A stretch of 20,376 bases of DNA. It comes from a virus. This document shows positions 1 through 7,579 of this stretch, one piece after another. The stretch is taken from IMG/VR virus record IMGVR_UViG_3300010371_000577, positions 1 to 20,376 of that record. One strand, written 5' to 3'. The notes below the pieces were generated by a model, which made no database searches, was not told the origin of the DNA, and saw nothing but the letters and a program-made list of their open reading frames with translations. The translations under genes and the position numbers were made by a program. Each line of letters begins with the position of its first letter. The stretch's first letter is position 1.

Positions 1-1059
1 TCGCACTCCGCGGAGATCAAGTCGCTCCATGCGATTGACATTGTGTGGGTGGAGGAGGCGCACGCAGTCTCGGAGGACTCGTGGGACAACCTCACGAAGA
101 CTATCCGAAAGATCAAGGCCGAGGACGCCGACCCTCAGATCTGGGTGAGCTTCAACCCGTACGAGGAGAAAAGCGACAAGGGCGTCAAGAACCACACCTA
201 CGCGCTTTTCGTGACGGGCAAGGAAAGCATCGAGCGCAACTATCCGGGCTCATACGTGAAGCTCGTGAACTGGGACCGCAATCCCTGGTTCGTGAACTGC
301 GGCCTCGAGACGGAGCGCCAGGCGGATATCGATCGGATCGATAAATGCGTCGACGAGGCCGGCAAGATGGAGGCCTACCTTCGGGTGCTTCACATCTGGG
401 AAGGCCGCATCCGTAAGCTCCCGGGCGGGAACTACTTCAGCCTCAACTCGATGCTCGTCGCCGGGAAGCCGGCGGCAACGCCCTGGCATCCGACGTTCGT
501 CATGGTCATAATCGACACGGCGAACAAAACGGGGCTCGCCAACGATGGCTGCGCGGCGGTGTATGTGGCCGTGGATCTCAATAACGTCTGCGAGTACCCG
601 CTCTACATCCTCGACTGGGAGTACAAGCAGATCGATGGCGCCATGCTCGAGACGTGGCTGCCGACCGTGTTTGAAAACCTCGAGTTTTATGCCAAGGAAA
701 CGCAGGCGCTCCAGGGCTCCAAGGGCGCCCGCATCGAGGATCAGCAGTCTGGCACCGTGCTACTTCAGCAGGCGGCCATGCACGGCTGGGATGCCTATCC
801 GATCAGCCACAAGCTCACGGCGCTCAACAAGCATGCGAAGTGCCTGAACGTCAGCAGCTACGTGCACCTTGGACAGGTGAAGATCACGCAGCGCGCATTC
901 GATAAGCGAGTGACCTACAAGGGCGAGACGAAGAATCATCTGCTCGATCAGGTGTTGAGCTTCAGCGCGTCGGTCAAGGAGAAGTCTGACGTGGCAGACG
1001 ATTTGCGGGATGCTTGGGCGTACTCCATCGCGATAACCCTGGGACCTGAATTCGAGTAA
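1..1059 (+). CDS. Phage terminase large subunit, C-terminal part (5' end outside window)
   Basis: The reading frame is open from base 1, so the gene starts upstream; the GTG at 43 is internal. The large terminase cuts concatemeric DNA and pumps it into the prohead through the portal. Near the left edge IDIVWVEEAH reads as the Walker B strand of the ATPase, which means Walker A lies upstream. The C-terminal RNase H-like nuclease domain is visible: IIDTAN (Asp codon at 514), IEDQQSG (Glu/Asp codons at 736 and 739) and DDLRDAW (Asp codon at 1009) are placed like the metal-binding acidic residues of the PBSX/Terminase_3-6C type nuclease. The stop is 2 nt before the portal ATG, the usual terminase-portal order. 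Only the ATPase N-terminus is missing; nothing looks broken. Confidence 0.93.
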   Translation, partial: SHSAEIKSLHAIDIVWVEEAHAVSEDSWDNLTKTIRKIKAEDADPQIWVSFNPYEEKSDKGVKNHTYALFVTGKESIERNYPGSYVKLVNWDRNPWFVNCGLETERQADIDRIDKCVDEAGKMEAYLRVLHIWEGRIRKLPGGNYFSLNSMLVAGKPAATPWHPTFVMVIIDTANKTGLANDGCAAVYVAVDLNNVCEYPLYILDWEYKQIDGAMLETWLPTVFENLEFYAKETQALQGSKGARIEDQQSGTVLLQQAAMHGWDAYPISHKLTALNKHAKCLNVSSYVHLGQVKITQRAFDKRVTYKGETKNHLLDQVLSFSASVKEKSDVADDLRDAWAYSIAITLGPEFE

Positions 1060-1061
1060 AC

Positions 1062-2609
1062 ATGGCCACCGCATCGATCGAGCAATTGGGAGGAGCAGCG
1101 GAAGACGCTGAGTGGTTCTCCTCCGCTCTCATGCGGATCCTGATGTCTGACGACATCGTGCCAGGGAGCAACCCCTCCTACGAGTTGTGCAAAGAGATCC
1201 TGCTCTTTCACCCCTTGGGCGCGAAAATGGCCGAGGCGCCCATCAAGATGGCGCAGTCTCAGCCACGAGTCATCACGGTACAGGGCGCGCCGAAGGAAGT
1301 CGTCGAGCAATTCACGAGCGTCTCGGAAGAGTTGCGCGTCGAGGCCAACATACTGAACTTGCGCCGGCTCTCCCGGGCTTACGGCGTCGCATCTCTCGTG
1401 ATGGGCTGTAAGGACAAGCCCACGGACCGACCGCTCGACCTGCGGGAGTTGTGGCAGCTCCCGATCTATTTCAACGTGTTCGACCCGTTGAACATGTCGG
1501 GCTCGGTCATCATGAATCAGGTGCCGAACACGCCGGAGTTCAACCAGGTCACACAGGTGACTGTGGCAGGGCAGGCCTATCATCGTTCGCGCTACCGCGT
1601 GGCGATGAACGAAGAGCCGATCTATATCGCATACACGGACTCTGGCTTCGGATTCACGGGGCGCAGCGTCTACCAGCGGGCGCTCTTTCCGCTGAAATCG
1701 TTCATCAAGACGATGATCGCGGACGACATGATCGCGACGAAGAACGGACTTCTCATCGCGAAAATGAAGTCACCGGGCGCGGTGGTCAACAAGGTCATGC
1801 AGGCTGGGGCCGCAGTGAAGCGGTTGCTCTTGAAAGCCGCTCGGGTCGGGCAAATAGCGACGATTGATCCCTCGGAGGAAATCGCCGCACTCAACATGCA
1901 GAACGTCGACGGCGCCGGCACATTCGCGCGGGACAATATCTTGAAGAACGCCGCGACCGCCGCCGACATGCCGGCGAAGCTCCTGCAGAACGAGACGATG
2001 ATCGGCGGCATGGCGGAGGGCACCGAGGATGCCAAGAACATCGCGAAGTACATCGACGGTGTGCGGGTGGACTTGAAGCCGGACTACGAGTGGTTCGACA
2101 ACATTGTGCGCTACCGGGCCTGGATGGCTCCGGCCTTCTACAAGCGCATCCAGTCTCTCTATCCGGACCAGTACGAGAGCAAATCGCACGACGTCGCCTT
2201 CAGCGAGTGGTGCCGGGCGTTCTCGGCGACCTGGCCGTCGATGCTCATCGAACCGGAAAGCGAGCAGGTCAAGCTCGAAGAAGTCAAGCTTGAGGGCTGC
2301 ATCAACATCGTGGAAGTGATGTTCGATCGGCTGGATCCTGAGAATCAGGCGCTGCTCATCGAGACCGCGCTTGACAACCTGAGTGAGAACAAACGGCTTT
2401 TCCCGTATGCGTTCTCGCTGGATTCGGACGCCCTGAAGAACCATCTCATCGACCGCTCCGAGCAGAGCAATCAACTCGAGCAGGAGGGCGAGCGTATCGA
2501 GGGCGAGGAAGCCTATCGCGCCAGGGTTTCCAAGATCGATAGCGTTCGCGCCGATTCGCGACGCAGGCTGCGCGCCGCCGCACTTCGGCTCGCCGCGCCG
2601 GCGCAATGA
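1062..2609 (+). CDS. Portal protein, DUF1073 (Phage_portal_3) type
   Basis: This 515-aa protein should form the dodecameric ring at the head vertex through which DNA enters and leaves. The N-terminal part (HPLGAKMAEAPIKMA, then RRLSRAYGVASLVMG), the central GRSVYQRALFPLKSFIKTM stretch and a later region with TMIGGMAEGTEDAKN match the pattern I know from DUF1073 portal proteins; length also fits. It sits directly between terminase and the minor head gene, and its TGA overlaps the next ATG (ATGA at 2606-2609), so translation is probably coupled. Some databases label this family 'anti-CBASS Acb1-like'; I see no pair of HxT/S motifs of a 2H phosphodiesterase, and position and length argue for portal. 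The C-terminal tail (after about residue 470) is Glu/Arg-rich and probably helical. Confidence 0.88.
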   Translation: MATASIEQLGGAAEDAEWFSSALMRILMSDDIVPGSNPSYELCKEILLFHPLGAKMAEAPIKMAQSQPRVITVQGAPKEVVEQFTSVSEELRVEANILNLRRLSRAYGVASLVMGCKDKPTDRPLDLRELWQLPIYFNVFDPLNMSGSVIMNQVPNTPEFNQVTQVTVAGQAYHRSRYRVAMNEEPIYIAYTDSGFGFTGRSVYQRALFPLKSFIKTMIADDMIATKNGLLIAKMKSPGAVVNKVMQAGAAVKRLLLKAARVGQIATIDPSEEIAALNMQNVDGAGTFARDNILKNAATAADMPAKLLQNETMIGGMAEGTEDAKNIAKYIDGVRVDLKPDYEWFDNIVRYRAWMAPAFYKRIQSLYPDQYESKSHDVAFSEWCRAFSATWPSMLIEPESEQVKLEEVKLEGCINIVEVMFDRLDPENQALLIETALDNLSENKRLFPYAFSLDSDALKNHLIDRSEQSNQLEQEGERIEGEEAYRARVSKIDSVRADSRRRLRAAALRLAAPAQ

Positions 2610-3469
2610 GCACGGTCGTCCGCAACCGTTTCTACCGCGTCCTCTCCGAAGCCATCGCCGATTTTACGGAGCATGGATTCGACAGCCAGGAACGGCTCGA
2701 CCGGTGGGTGCGGGAGCTGAAGCAGGCGGCGGTCGAGTCACTGGTGCCGGAGTCGGTGCTCACCAAGGCGCTGAACGAGGCTTTAGGCCGGGAGTTCCGC
2801 CGCGCCACGGATCCGCGCACGCTGCAGCGCCGGCACCGCGCCGTGCCGCTCTTCAAGCTGGAACAGGTGAAGCCGCGGCTTCGGTCCGAGCTCGACCGCA
2901 GGATTTTGGCGAGCGCGAGTCTGATCCGCCTCAACCGGGACGCCTCCGTAGAGCGGACCCTGCAGCGGTTCGTCGGTTGGTCGACCTCGATCCCGAGCGG
3001 CGGGACTCGCGCCGTCGACAAGCGGGAGACGAACGAGGACATCCGCCGGTCGATCGCGGGCCTGCCGTTCGAGGAGCGGCGCGTCATCATCGATCAGGGC
3101 CACAAGCTCGCTGCCGCGATCAACGACATCATCGCGACGGATGCCGGCGCGATCGTGATGACCTGGCACCACGTTATGGAGGGCGGCGGTTACCAGGCGC
3201 GTCCCGAACACGTCGCGCGCAACGATGAGATCTTCGTCGTCCGCGGCAACTGGGCGCTCGAGGCCGGGCTCATGAAGCTCGCCGGTCGCAAGTACACGGA
3301 CCAGGTCGACCAGCCCGCCGAGAAGCCCTATTGCCGCTGCTGGTGGGAAGCCGGCTACACCCTGCGCGATCTGCCGCCGGAGATGCTGACCGCCGCCGGG
3401 CGCGAGCAGCTCGCTGCGGCGCGGAAACAGATTGCCTCACATATGACCGAGAGAGCCATTTATGTCTGA
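2606..3469 (+). CDS. Minor head / head morphogenesis protein (Mu F, SPP1 gp7-like)
   Basis: The 287-aa protein begins inside the portal stop (ATGA). Its C-terminal third carries the Mu F-type signature: ARPEHVARNDEIF (His202, Asp207), then DQVDQPAEKPYCRCWW with Cys243 and Cys245, the conserved C-x-C block. The N-terminal two thirds are charged and helical without a motif I recognise. In Mu and SPP1 such proteins bind the portal, enter the prohead in few copies and affect head assembly or DNA ejection; that role is transferred by family and position. It follows the portal, as usual, and overlaps the next gene by 8 nt. It is shorter than fused MuF-toxin proteins and has no extra C-terminal toxin domain. 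Confidence 0.85.
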   Translation: MSTVVRNRFYRVLSEAIADFTEHGFDSQERLDRWVRELKQAAVESLVPESVLTKALNEALGREFRRATDPRTLQRRHRAVPLFKLEQVKPRLRSELDRRILASASLIRLNRDASVERTLQRFVGWSTSIPSGGTRAVDKRETNEDIRRSIAGLPFEERRVIIDQGHKLAAAINDIIATDAGAIVMTWHHVMEGGGYQARPEHVARNDEIFVVRGNWALEAGLMKLAGRKYTDQVDQPAEKPYCRCWWEAGYTLRDLPPEMLTAAGREQLAAARKQIASHMTERAIYV

Positions 3470-3704
3470 TCCTACCCCCGTAGAGCGCGCGACGAAGCTC
3501 GTCGAGCACACCGCGGCGCAACTGAAGCGCGTCACCGACTTCGGGCCCTACGAGGGCAAGGAGAAGGCGATCTCCGCCATTCGCCGCGAGCTCAAGCAGG
3601 CCGAGAAGGCGCTGGAAGATGCGAAGGTGGAAGTCGCGAAGGCTGATGCCGCCAAGGCGCTGCCGCCGGCAGATCCGGCTACGAAGGCGCCTGCGGCCAA
3701 GTAG
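3462..3704 (+). CDS. Small charged helical protein of unknown function
   Basis: 80 aa, start ATG overlapping the end of the minor head gene by 8 nt, with a GAGAG purine tract ahead of it. The middle (EKAISAIRRELKQAEKALEDAKVEV) has heptad-like spacing of Ala, Leu and Val and should form a coiled coil; the last 20 residues are Ala/Pro/Lys-rich and likely disordered. There is no known domain that I recognise. Its place between minor head protein and protease fusion suggests a small head-assembly or scaffold-like accessory, which is inference only. The overlap and ribosome-binding tract make it very probably a real gene. Confidence 0.65.
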   Translation: MSDPTPVERATKLVEHTAAQLKRVTDFGPYEGKEKAISAIRRELKQAEKALEDAKVEVAKADAAKALPPADPATKAPAAK

Positions 3705-3713
3705 AGCGCCACT

Positions 3714-3896
3714 ATGCCGTTGACTGCGAAGGGCGAGGAAATCAAGGCCGCGCTCGTCAAGGAGTACGGCGAAAAGAAGGGCGAGCAAGTGCTTTACGCC
3801 GGCAAGAACAAGGGCACATTCACCGGCATCGACAGCGCGAAGCTCGACGCCATCGTCGCGCGCTGCGACAGCTACGAAAAGAAGGCCCATGGCTGA
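3714..3896 (+). CDS. Small conserved phage protein (KGEEI...KNKGTFTGI type)
   Basis: 60 aa, starting 9 nt after the previous stop and overlapping the next gene by 8 nt. The sequence pattern MPLTAKGEEIKAAL, then EYGEKKGEQVLYAGKNKGTFTGI, is one I recognise from many small proteins near head genes of unrelated phages, sometimes as a separate gene and sometimes as a tail of a larger protein. The 'KGEQVxYAxKNKGTxxG' segment is the constant part. No biochemical role is known to me. Its codon use is like its neighbours, and the overlap with the Nudix-DUF2213 gene suggests coupled translation. Confidence 0.72.
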   Translation: MPLTAKGEEIKAALVKEYGEKKGEQVLYAGKNKGTFTGIDSAKLDAIVARCDSYEKKAHG

Positions 3897-4923
3897 GAGC
3901 GGCCAACCCGGCGATCTCTCGCCCTCCGCGCCTCCAGCAGACGGTTCTCCGCTCAAAGCCGCCGGCATTATGTTCATTGCCGATGACGGTCGCGTGCTGC
4001 TCACGCGCCGCGTCGGCCGTGATCATCCCGGCGAGTGGGCATTCCCGGGCGGCGGTGTTGAGCAAGGCGAGTCGGCCGAGGAGTGCGCCCGCCGCGAGAC
4101 GGTCGAGGAAACCGCGCTTCGTTACAAAGGCCCGCTTTCGCTCTGGACGCGGCGCATCAAAGACGGCGTCGACTTCACGACGTTTATCGGGAAGTGCGAG
4201 AAGTTCGTCCCGGAGTTGAACGAAGAGCACGACATTTTCACGTGGGCGCGGCCTGAGACCGCGCTCGCGACGATGCAGCTACATCCTGGCGCTGCGGCGG
4301 CGCTGCGACGATTCGACATGGACGAGCTCGGGATCGCCAAGGCGATGGTGGCGGGCGATCTCGTGAGTCCGCAGCGGTATGAGAACCTGTTGCTGGTGGC
4401 TCTGCGCATCACGGGCACCGGCGCGGCATATCGGTCCGGTCTCGATGAGTATGTTTGGCGTGATCCGTCGCTGTACTTGAACGATGAGTTTCTCGAGCGT
4501 TGTCAGGGACTCACAGTTATATGGGATCACCCGAAGAAGCGGATGATGAATTCCAAGGAGTTCAATCGACGCGTCATCGGATCGGTCATGATTCCCTACA
4601 TCAAGCCCGAAGAGCGCGAGGTGTGGGGCATTGCCAAGGTGTACGACGAGGAAGCTGTCGAGGCGCTTTCCACTGAGCAGTGGTCCACATCGCCTGGCGT
4701 GAAGCTCAAGACGAGCATGTCGCAAAAGCTTGATGACGGCTCAAAATTGCTGCTCGAGGGCGACGTCAGACTGTTGGATCACATCGCCGTCTGCACACTC
4801 GGAGTCTGGGACAAGGCCGGCCCGGCAAGCGGTGTTGATGTCGTTTTGGACTCGGCCGAACACGCGCCACTAGATAAGATTCTCGACAAGATTTATACGC
4901 GAGAGATCAGCTCGCGCTGCTAA
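3889..4923 (+). CDS. Nudix hydrolase - DUF2213 fusion (probable prohead protease)
   Basis: 344 aa with two domains. Residues about 22-145 are a Nudix fold: the box runs from Gly55 to Leu77, with Glu61, Arg69-Glu70 and the metal-binding Glu73-Glu74 present; the usual Gly before the last hydrophobic position is Ala76. Residues about 150-320 match DUF2213, a phage family found just before scaffold and capsid genes and thought to contain the head maturation protease; WDHP (His214) and LDHIAVC (His298) are candidate active-site elements. The start ATG lies in the preceding gene's end (8-nt overlap). Nudix enzymes hydrolyse nucleoside diphosphates linked to another moiety; the substrate here is unknown. 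The DUF2213 part probably trims scaffold or capsid protein. Protease assignment is by family and position, not by proven catalytic residues. Confidence 0.8.
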   Translation: MAESGQPGDLSPSAPPADGSPLKAAGIMFIADDGRVLLTRRVGRDHPGEWAFPGGGVEQGESAEECARRETVEETALRYKGPLSLWTRRIKDGVDFTTFIGKCEKFVPELNEEHDIFTWARPETALATMQLHPGAAAALRRFDMDELGIAKAMVAGDLVSPQRYENLLLVALRITGTGAAYRSGLDEYVWRDPSLYLNDEFLERCQGLTVIWDHPKKRMMNSKEFNRRVIGSVMIPYIKPEEREVWGIAKVYDEEAVEALSTEQWSTSPGVKLKTSMSQKLDDGSKLLLEGDVRLLDHIAVCTLGVWDKAGPASGVDVVLDSAEHAPLDKILDKIYTREISSRC

Positions 4924-4957
4924 TTTCAGATCCCTTAATTTACCCGGCGTGCACACC

Positions 4958-4996
4958 AAATGCGGCGTGCGCCCTCAAAGCGGCGTTGCCGCATTT
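4958..4996 (+). promoter_or_regulatory. Perfect 9-bp inverted repeat ahead of the scaffold-like gene
   Basis: AAATGCGGC (4958-4966) and GCCGCATTT (4988-4996) are exact reverse complements with a 21-nt loop. The 3' arm ends only a few bases before the CGGAG at 4999-5003. In mRNA the hairpin would sit next to the ribosome-binding site; it could set translation level, block exonucleases, or act as a weak terminator (only TTT follows the stem). Function is inference. Confidence 0.45.
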
Positions 4997-4998
4997 CT

Positions 4999-5003
4999 CG
5001 GAG
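4999..5003 (+). promoter_or_regulatory. Ribosome binding site deciding the start at 5014
   Basis: CGGAG, 10 nt before the ATG at 5014. The in-frame ATG at 4960 has no such tract, lies inside the inverted repeat and would add 18 residues rich in Arg/Ser, so 5014 is preferred. Confidence 0.65.
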
Positions 5004-5013
5004 TCAACTGACC

Positions 5014-5829
5014 ATGGCTGATGAAGACAAGCTGGACAAAGTCCTGACCCATCTGGACAGCATCCACTCCATGTGCGATTCCTTCAAGACGCGTCTGGAC
5101 GCGATGGAGGAAGAGCACAAGAAGGACCGCGCCGACGCTGCCGAGTGGAAGGCTCGAGCCGACGCCGCCGAGAAGGAGCGCGCCGACAAGGCTCGCGCGG
5201 ATGCCGAAGAGAAGGAGCGCAAGGAGAAGGAGGAAAAAGAGAAGGCAGACGCCGAGGCGAAAGCCCGCGCGGATGCCGAGGAGAAAGAGAAGGCCGACAA
5301 GGCTCGTAAGGACGCAGAGGAGAAGGAAAAGGCCGACGCCGCCGCTCGCGCCTCTGGCAACACCGACCTCGCGCGCAAGCTCGCCGAGCTCGAGCGACGC
5401 ATGCCTGCCACGCTCGCCGATGCCGACAAAGCCGCCTTCGCCGATGCGCAGATGCGCGCCGATTCGGCCTATCAGGCGTGGAACCTCGGTCAGGCTCCCT
5501 ATGCCTTGAACGGCGAGACGCTGTCGGACTATCGCGTGAGACTGCTCTCGAAACTGAAGCAACACAGCCCCATCTACAAGGACTCGAACCTCGGCCTGCT
5601 CGTCGCCGATTCCGCCGCGTTCTCCGTCATCGAGAATGCCATCGTGAACGATGCCATCGAGGCATCCTGCAAGAGCATCACCGTGGGCGCGCCCCTTCGC
5701 GAGCAAGTCACGCGCAACGCGAGCGGTCACACCATCACGAAGTTCGTCGGCGACCCCGCGGTCACGTGGGGCCCGATGATGGGCGGTGCGACCAAGTTTG
5801 GCCGCATCTCGCGCCCCAAGTCCCACTGA
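5014..5829 (+). CDS. Coiled-coil head protein, scaffold-like
   Basis: 271 aa from the ATG at 5014. Residues about 25-130 are an extreme Ala/Glu/Lys/Asp/Arg run made of imperfect repeats of the type ARADAEEKE(K/R)xK, almost certainly one long helix or coiled coil. Residues about 137-266 form a separate globular part; the pattern LNGETLSDYRVRLL, HSPIYKD, then FVGDPAVTWGP is one I know from uncharacterised proteins placed between DUF2213 and capsid genes in other phages. Position between probable protease and cement/capsid genes plus the long charged helix suggests an internal scaffold or scaffold-domain protein; the conserved C-terminal domain means it may also stay in the virion. It has only one Cys in each half and no signal peptide. 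Role is inference; existence of the gene is secure. Confidence 0.75.
   Translation: MADEDKLDKVLTHLDSIHSMCDSFKTRLDAMEEEHKKDRADAAEWKARADAAEKERADKARADAEEKERKEKEEKEKADAEAKARADAEEKEKADKARKDAEEKEKADAAARASGNTDLARKLAELERRMPATLADADKAAFADAQMRADSAYQAWNLGQAPYALNGETLSDYRVRLLSKLKQHSPIYKDSNLGLLVADSAAFSVIENAIVNDAIEASCKSITVGAPLREQVTRNASGHTITKFVGDPAVTWGPMMGGATKFGRISRPKSH
5149..5343 (+). repeat. Degenerate repeats coding for the charged helix
   Basis: Within the scaffold-like gene the segment GCGCGGATGCCGA is repeated (near 5197 and 5267) and related GCCGA(C/G)GAGAAG units recur, giving ADAEEKE-type peptide repeats. The copies are imperfect, so this is repeated coding sequence, not a tandem array with a fixed unit. 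Confidence 0.6.
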
Positions 5830-5855
5830 TCATCTCGGCTCCCGCCATCATCCCT

Positions 5856-5868
5856 GCGGCGTAGCCGC
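5856..5868 (+). other. Small GC-rich hairpin between scaffold-like and cement genes
   Basis: GCGGC-GTA-GCCGC is a perfect 5-bp stem with a 3-nt loop in the 62-nt gap 5830-5891. No T-run follows, so it is not a convincing Rho-independent terminator. A GGAG tract (5877-5880) follows it, 11 nt before the next ATG. Confidence 0.35.
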
Positions 5869-5891
5869 CTCTTCCTGGAGTTCAATCTCAA

Positions 5892-6509
5892 ATGGGCATC
5901 ACCCTCAATCCGCTGCCGACCACCTTCGCCAGCGGGACTTTCAACGACAGCACGATCGGGTACGTGGCGGGGACGCTCTTCCCCAATGCCTCGACTCGCA
6001 ACCTCATCCGAACCGGCTACGTCGCCTCCTCGGTCACCGGCCTCATGTATGGCGGTGTCGGCGTCTCCGTGGCTACTCAGGCGGCCGCCTCTCCGATGCT
6101 GGGCCCCCAGCTCACGATCGCAACCGCCATCGCGAATCTCGGCGGCTTCCTCGTGTGGGACCAGTCTGCGGCCCCCGTGCAGACTCCGCAGTCGAACGTT
6201 CCGCTTGCCTCACCCGGCATGGGCTTCAGCTTCGCGGAATTCGGCCTGGGCCACGTTATCGCGCTGCCGATGTCGGCCGCGAACGCCGCGAACCTGCTCA
6301 ACGTGTCTGACATCACGCAGCTCACCTGGGACTACACCAATCAGGTCCTGCTGCCCTTCACGAGCGGCCAGATCCCAGGTCCGAGCGCACTGCCCGCCAA
6401 GATCATCGACGTGCAGATCGGCAACTCTTGGGTCGTCACGCCGAATTCGCCCTCCGCAGGGCAGGCGACGTGGAACTCGGCCGGCGCCTGCGTCGTGCTG
6501 CAGATCTGA
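5892..6509 (+). CDS. Structural cement (capsid decoration) protein, Gp24-like
   Basis: 205 aa, placed directly before the major capsid gene. The opening MGITLNPLPTTFASGTFNDS, followed by NLIRTGYVASSVTGLMYGGVGVSV, and later the LGPQLTIATAIANLGGFLVW and LQI-ending beta strands, resemble proteins called 'structural cement protein Gp24' in phages with DUF2184 capsids. Such proteins bind the outer or joint surfaces of capsid hexamers and stabilise the shell. The protein is rich in Ala, Ser, Gly and Val with few charges and no transmembrane segment, consistent with a beta-rich virion protein. A GGAG tract precedes the ATG. The alternative is a minor capsid or fibre protein; the pairing with the capsid gene favours cement. 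Confidence 0.7.
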   Translation: MGITLNPLPTTFASGTFNDSTIGYVAGTLFPNASTRNLIRTGYVASSVTGLMYGGVGVSVATQAAASPMLGPQLTIATAIANLGGFLVWDQSAAPVQTPQSNVPLASPGMGFSFAEFGLGHVIALPMSAANAANLLNVSDITQLTWDYTNQVLLPFTSGQIPGPSALPAKIIDVQIGNSWVVTPNSPSAGQATWNSAGACVVLQI

Positions 6510-6528
6510 ACTGACAACTGCTTTTCTT

Positions 6529-6533
6529 CGGAG
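6529..6533 (+). promoter_or_regulatory. CGGAG ribosome binding site of the capsid gene
   Basis: CGGAG 10 nt before the ATG at 6544. The same pentamer precedes the scaffold-like gene, the gene at 10727, the sheath and the chaperone gene, so it appears to be this phage's favoured Shine-Dalgarno form. Confidence 0.6.
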
Positions 6534-6543
6534 CTAACGAAAC

Positions 6544-7563
6544 ATGGCTACTCTTGGCACCTCCTGGGCACAGGTCCACCCGTCTCGCATCGAGCCGGGC
6601 GTGCTCATGCAGATTACGCAGGCTTCCCAGGCGCTGCGTCTCGTCGCGGACGGCAAGCCGCGCATCATGCTCGACCCGGAAGACCTCTACGTCTACATGC
6701 GCACGCTCGGCATGACCGCGCAGGCGCAGGTCGGCCAGACCGCCGGCAACAATTTGCCGGGCGCCACGCTGATCCCGAAGTACATCAGCACGCCGACCTA
6801 TCGGATCCGCGCGAATGCCGCGTGGGATCACCACGACTCTGCGAACATGAGTCGCTGGGGCGTCAACATCGCTCAGGGATATCGCCTCGCGAATCGGCAG
6901 GCGATCTTCCAGGTGCTGCGCAACATGGAGCTGTACGGTGTCAATGCGGCGAACGGCGAAGGGTTCCTGAATGGTGGCGGCACCGCCGTCACTCTGCCGC
7001 CAGACACCTTCGGCAACACCAACGTGCTGACCTACGACAACGGCCAGATGGCGCTGTGGCTGCTGCAGCAGCTCCTGAACCTGAAGGCCCGCACGTACCA
7101 GCTCGGCAAGCCGCACCGGTTCGTGTTCCTCGGACCCCAACGCATCATCGGCCAGTTCGAGCTGGTCGACGTCGTGCAGTTGACGAGCTACCAGCGCTTA
7201 GGCGCCGGCAGCGCGACCACGGCGCAGATGGTGAAGGAAGTGGCCAAGCAGACCGAGGGCGATGTGATCGAGTTCTGCTACGACGACACCCTGATTGGTC
7301 AGGGCTCGGGCGGCGCGGACATGGTCGTTCTGCAGATGCCCGAGGTCGAAGAGCCCAACGGTCCCGAGTGGGATACCAACGAGTTCGCGAAGTTGGAACC
7401 GAACCTTGCGGCCTGCGCTCTGCAGTACGCCGACATGGCGGCCCCGCTCGAGATCAGCGCCCCGCTGGCACTGGGCGCGGTGCATACGCTCTATGAGCTT
7501 CGCGCGACGTGCGGATGGCCGCTGCGCCCGGAGACGACCTCGCTCCTGTCGATTCCGTACTGA
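6544..7563 (+). CDS. Major capsid protein, DUF2184 family
   Basis: 339 aa, HK97-fold coat protein by family. The stretch PGATLIPKYISTPTYRIRANAAWDHHD, the helix SRWGVNIAQGYRLANRQAIFQ (spine-helix-like) and NVLTYDNGQMALWLLQQLL fit the DUF2184 'major capsid' family, and the length is close to the usual 320-360. It lies after protease, scaffold-like and cement genes, exactly where the coat gene is expected. No separate N-terminal delta domain is obvious, in keeping with scaffolding by the upstream coiled-coil protein. Codon use is strongly biased to GC-ending codons, as expected for a highly expressed structural gene. No introns, insertions or frameshifts seen. Confidence 0.85.
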   Translation: MATLGTSWAQVHPSRIEPGVLMQITQASQALRLVADGKPRIMLDPEDLYVYMRTLGMTAQAQVGQTAGNNLPGATLIPKYISTPTYRIRANAAWDHHDSANMSRWGVNIAQGYRLANRQAIFQVLRNMELYGVNAANGEGFLNGGGTAVTLPPDTFGNTNVLTYDNGQMALWLLQQLLNLKARTYQLGKPHRFVFLGPQRIIGQFELVDVVQLTSYQRLGAGSATTAQMVKEVAKQTEGDVIEFCYDDTLIGQGSGGADMVVLQMPEVEEPNGPEWDTNEFAKLEPNLAACALQYADMAAPLEISAPLALGAVHTLYELRATCGWPLRPETTSLLSIPY

Positions 7564-7579
7564 TACAACACTCACTTTC

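Noticed and set aside
1770-2606. Minus-strand open frame opposite the portal
   Set aside because: Leu/Arg/Glu-rich shadow of a well-supported portal gene.
1062-2609. Portal family is sometimes labelled anti-CBASS Acb1-like, a possible anti-defence protein
   Set aside because: Only one weak H-x-S (in YHRSRYR) is visible, not the paired HxT/S motifs of 2H phosphodiesterases; length and place between terminase and minor head gene fit a portal.
4960-5013. Upstream ATG start for the scaffold-like gene
   Set aside because: Lies in the inverted repeat, no Shine-Dalgarno; adds Arg/Ser-rich residues unlike the rest of the protein.
4975-5826. Minus-strand open frame opposite the scaffold-like gene, with hydrophobic Leu runs that mimic membrane segments
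   Set aside because: Leu/Phe runs are simply the reverse complement of the GAG/AAG-rich repeats; no independent coding sign.
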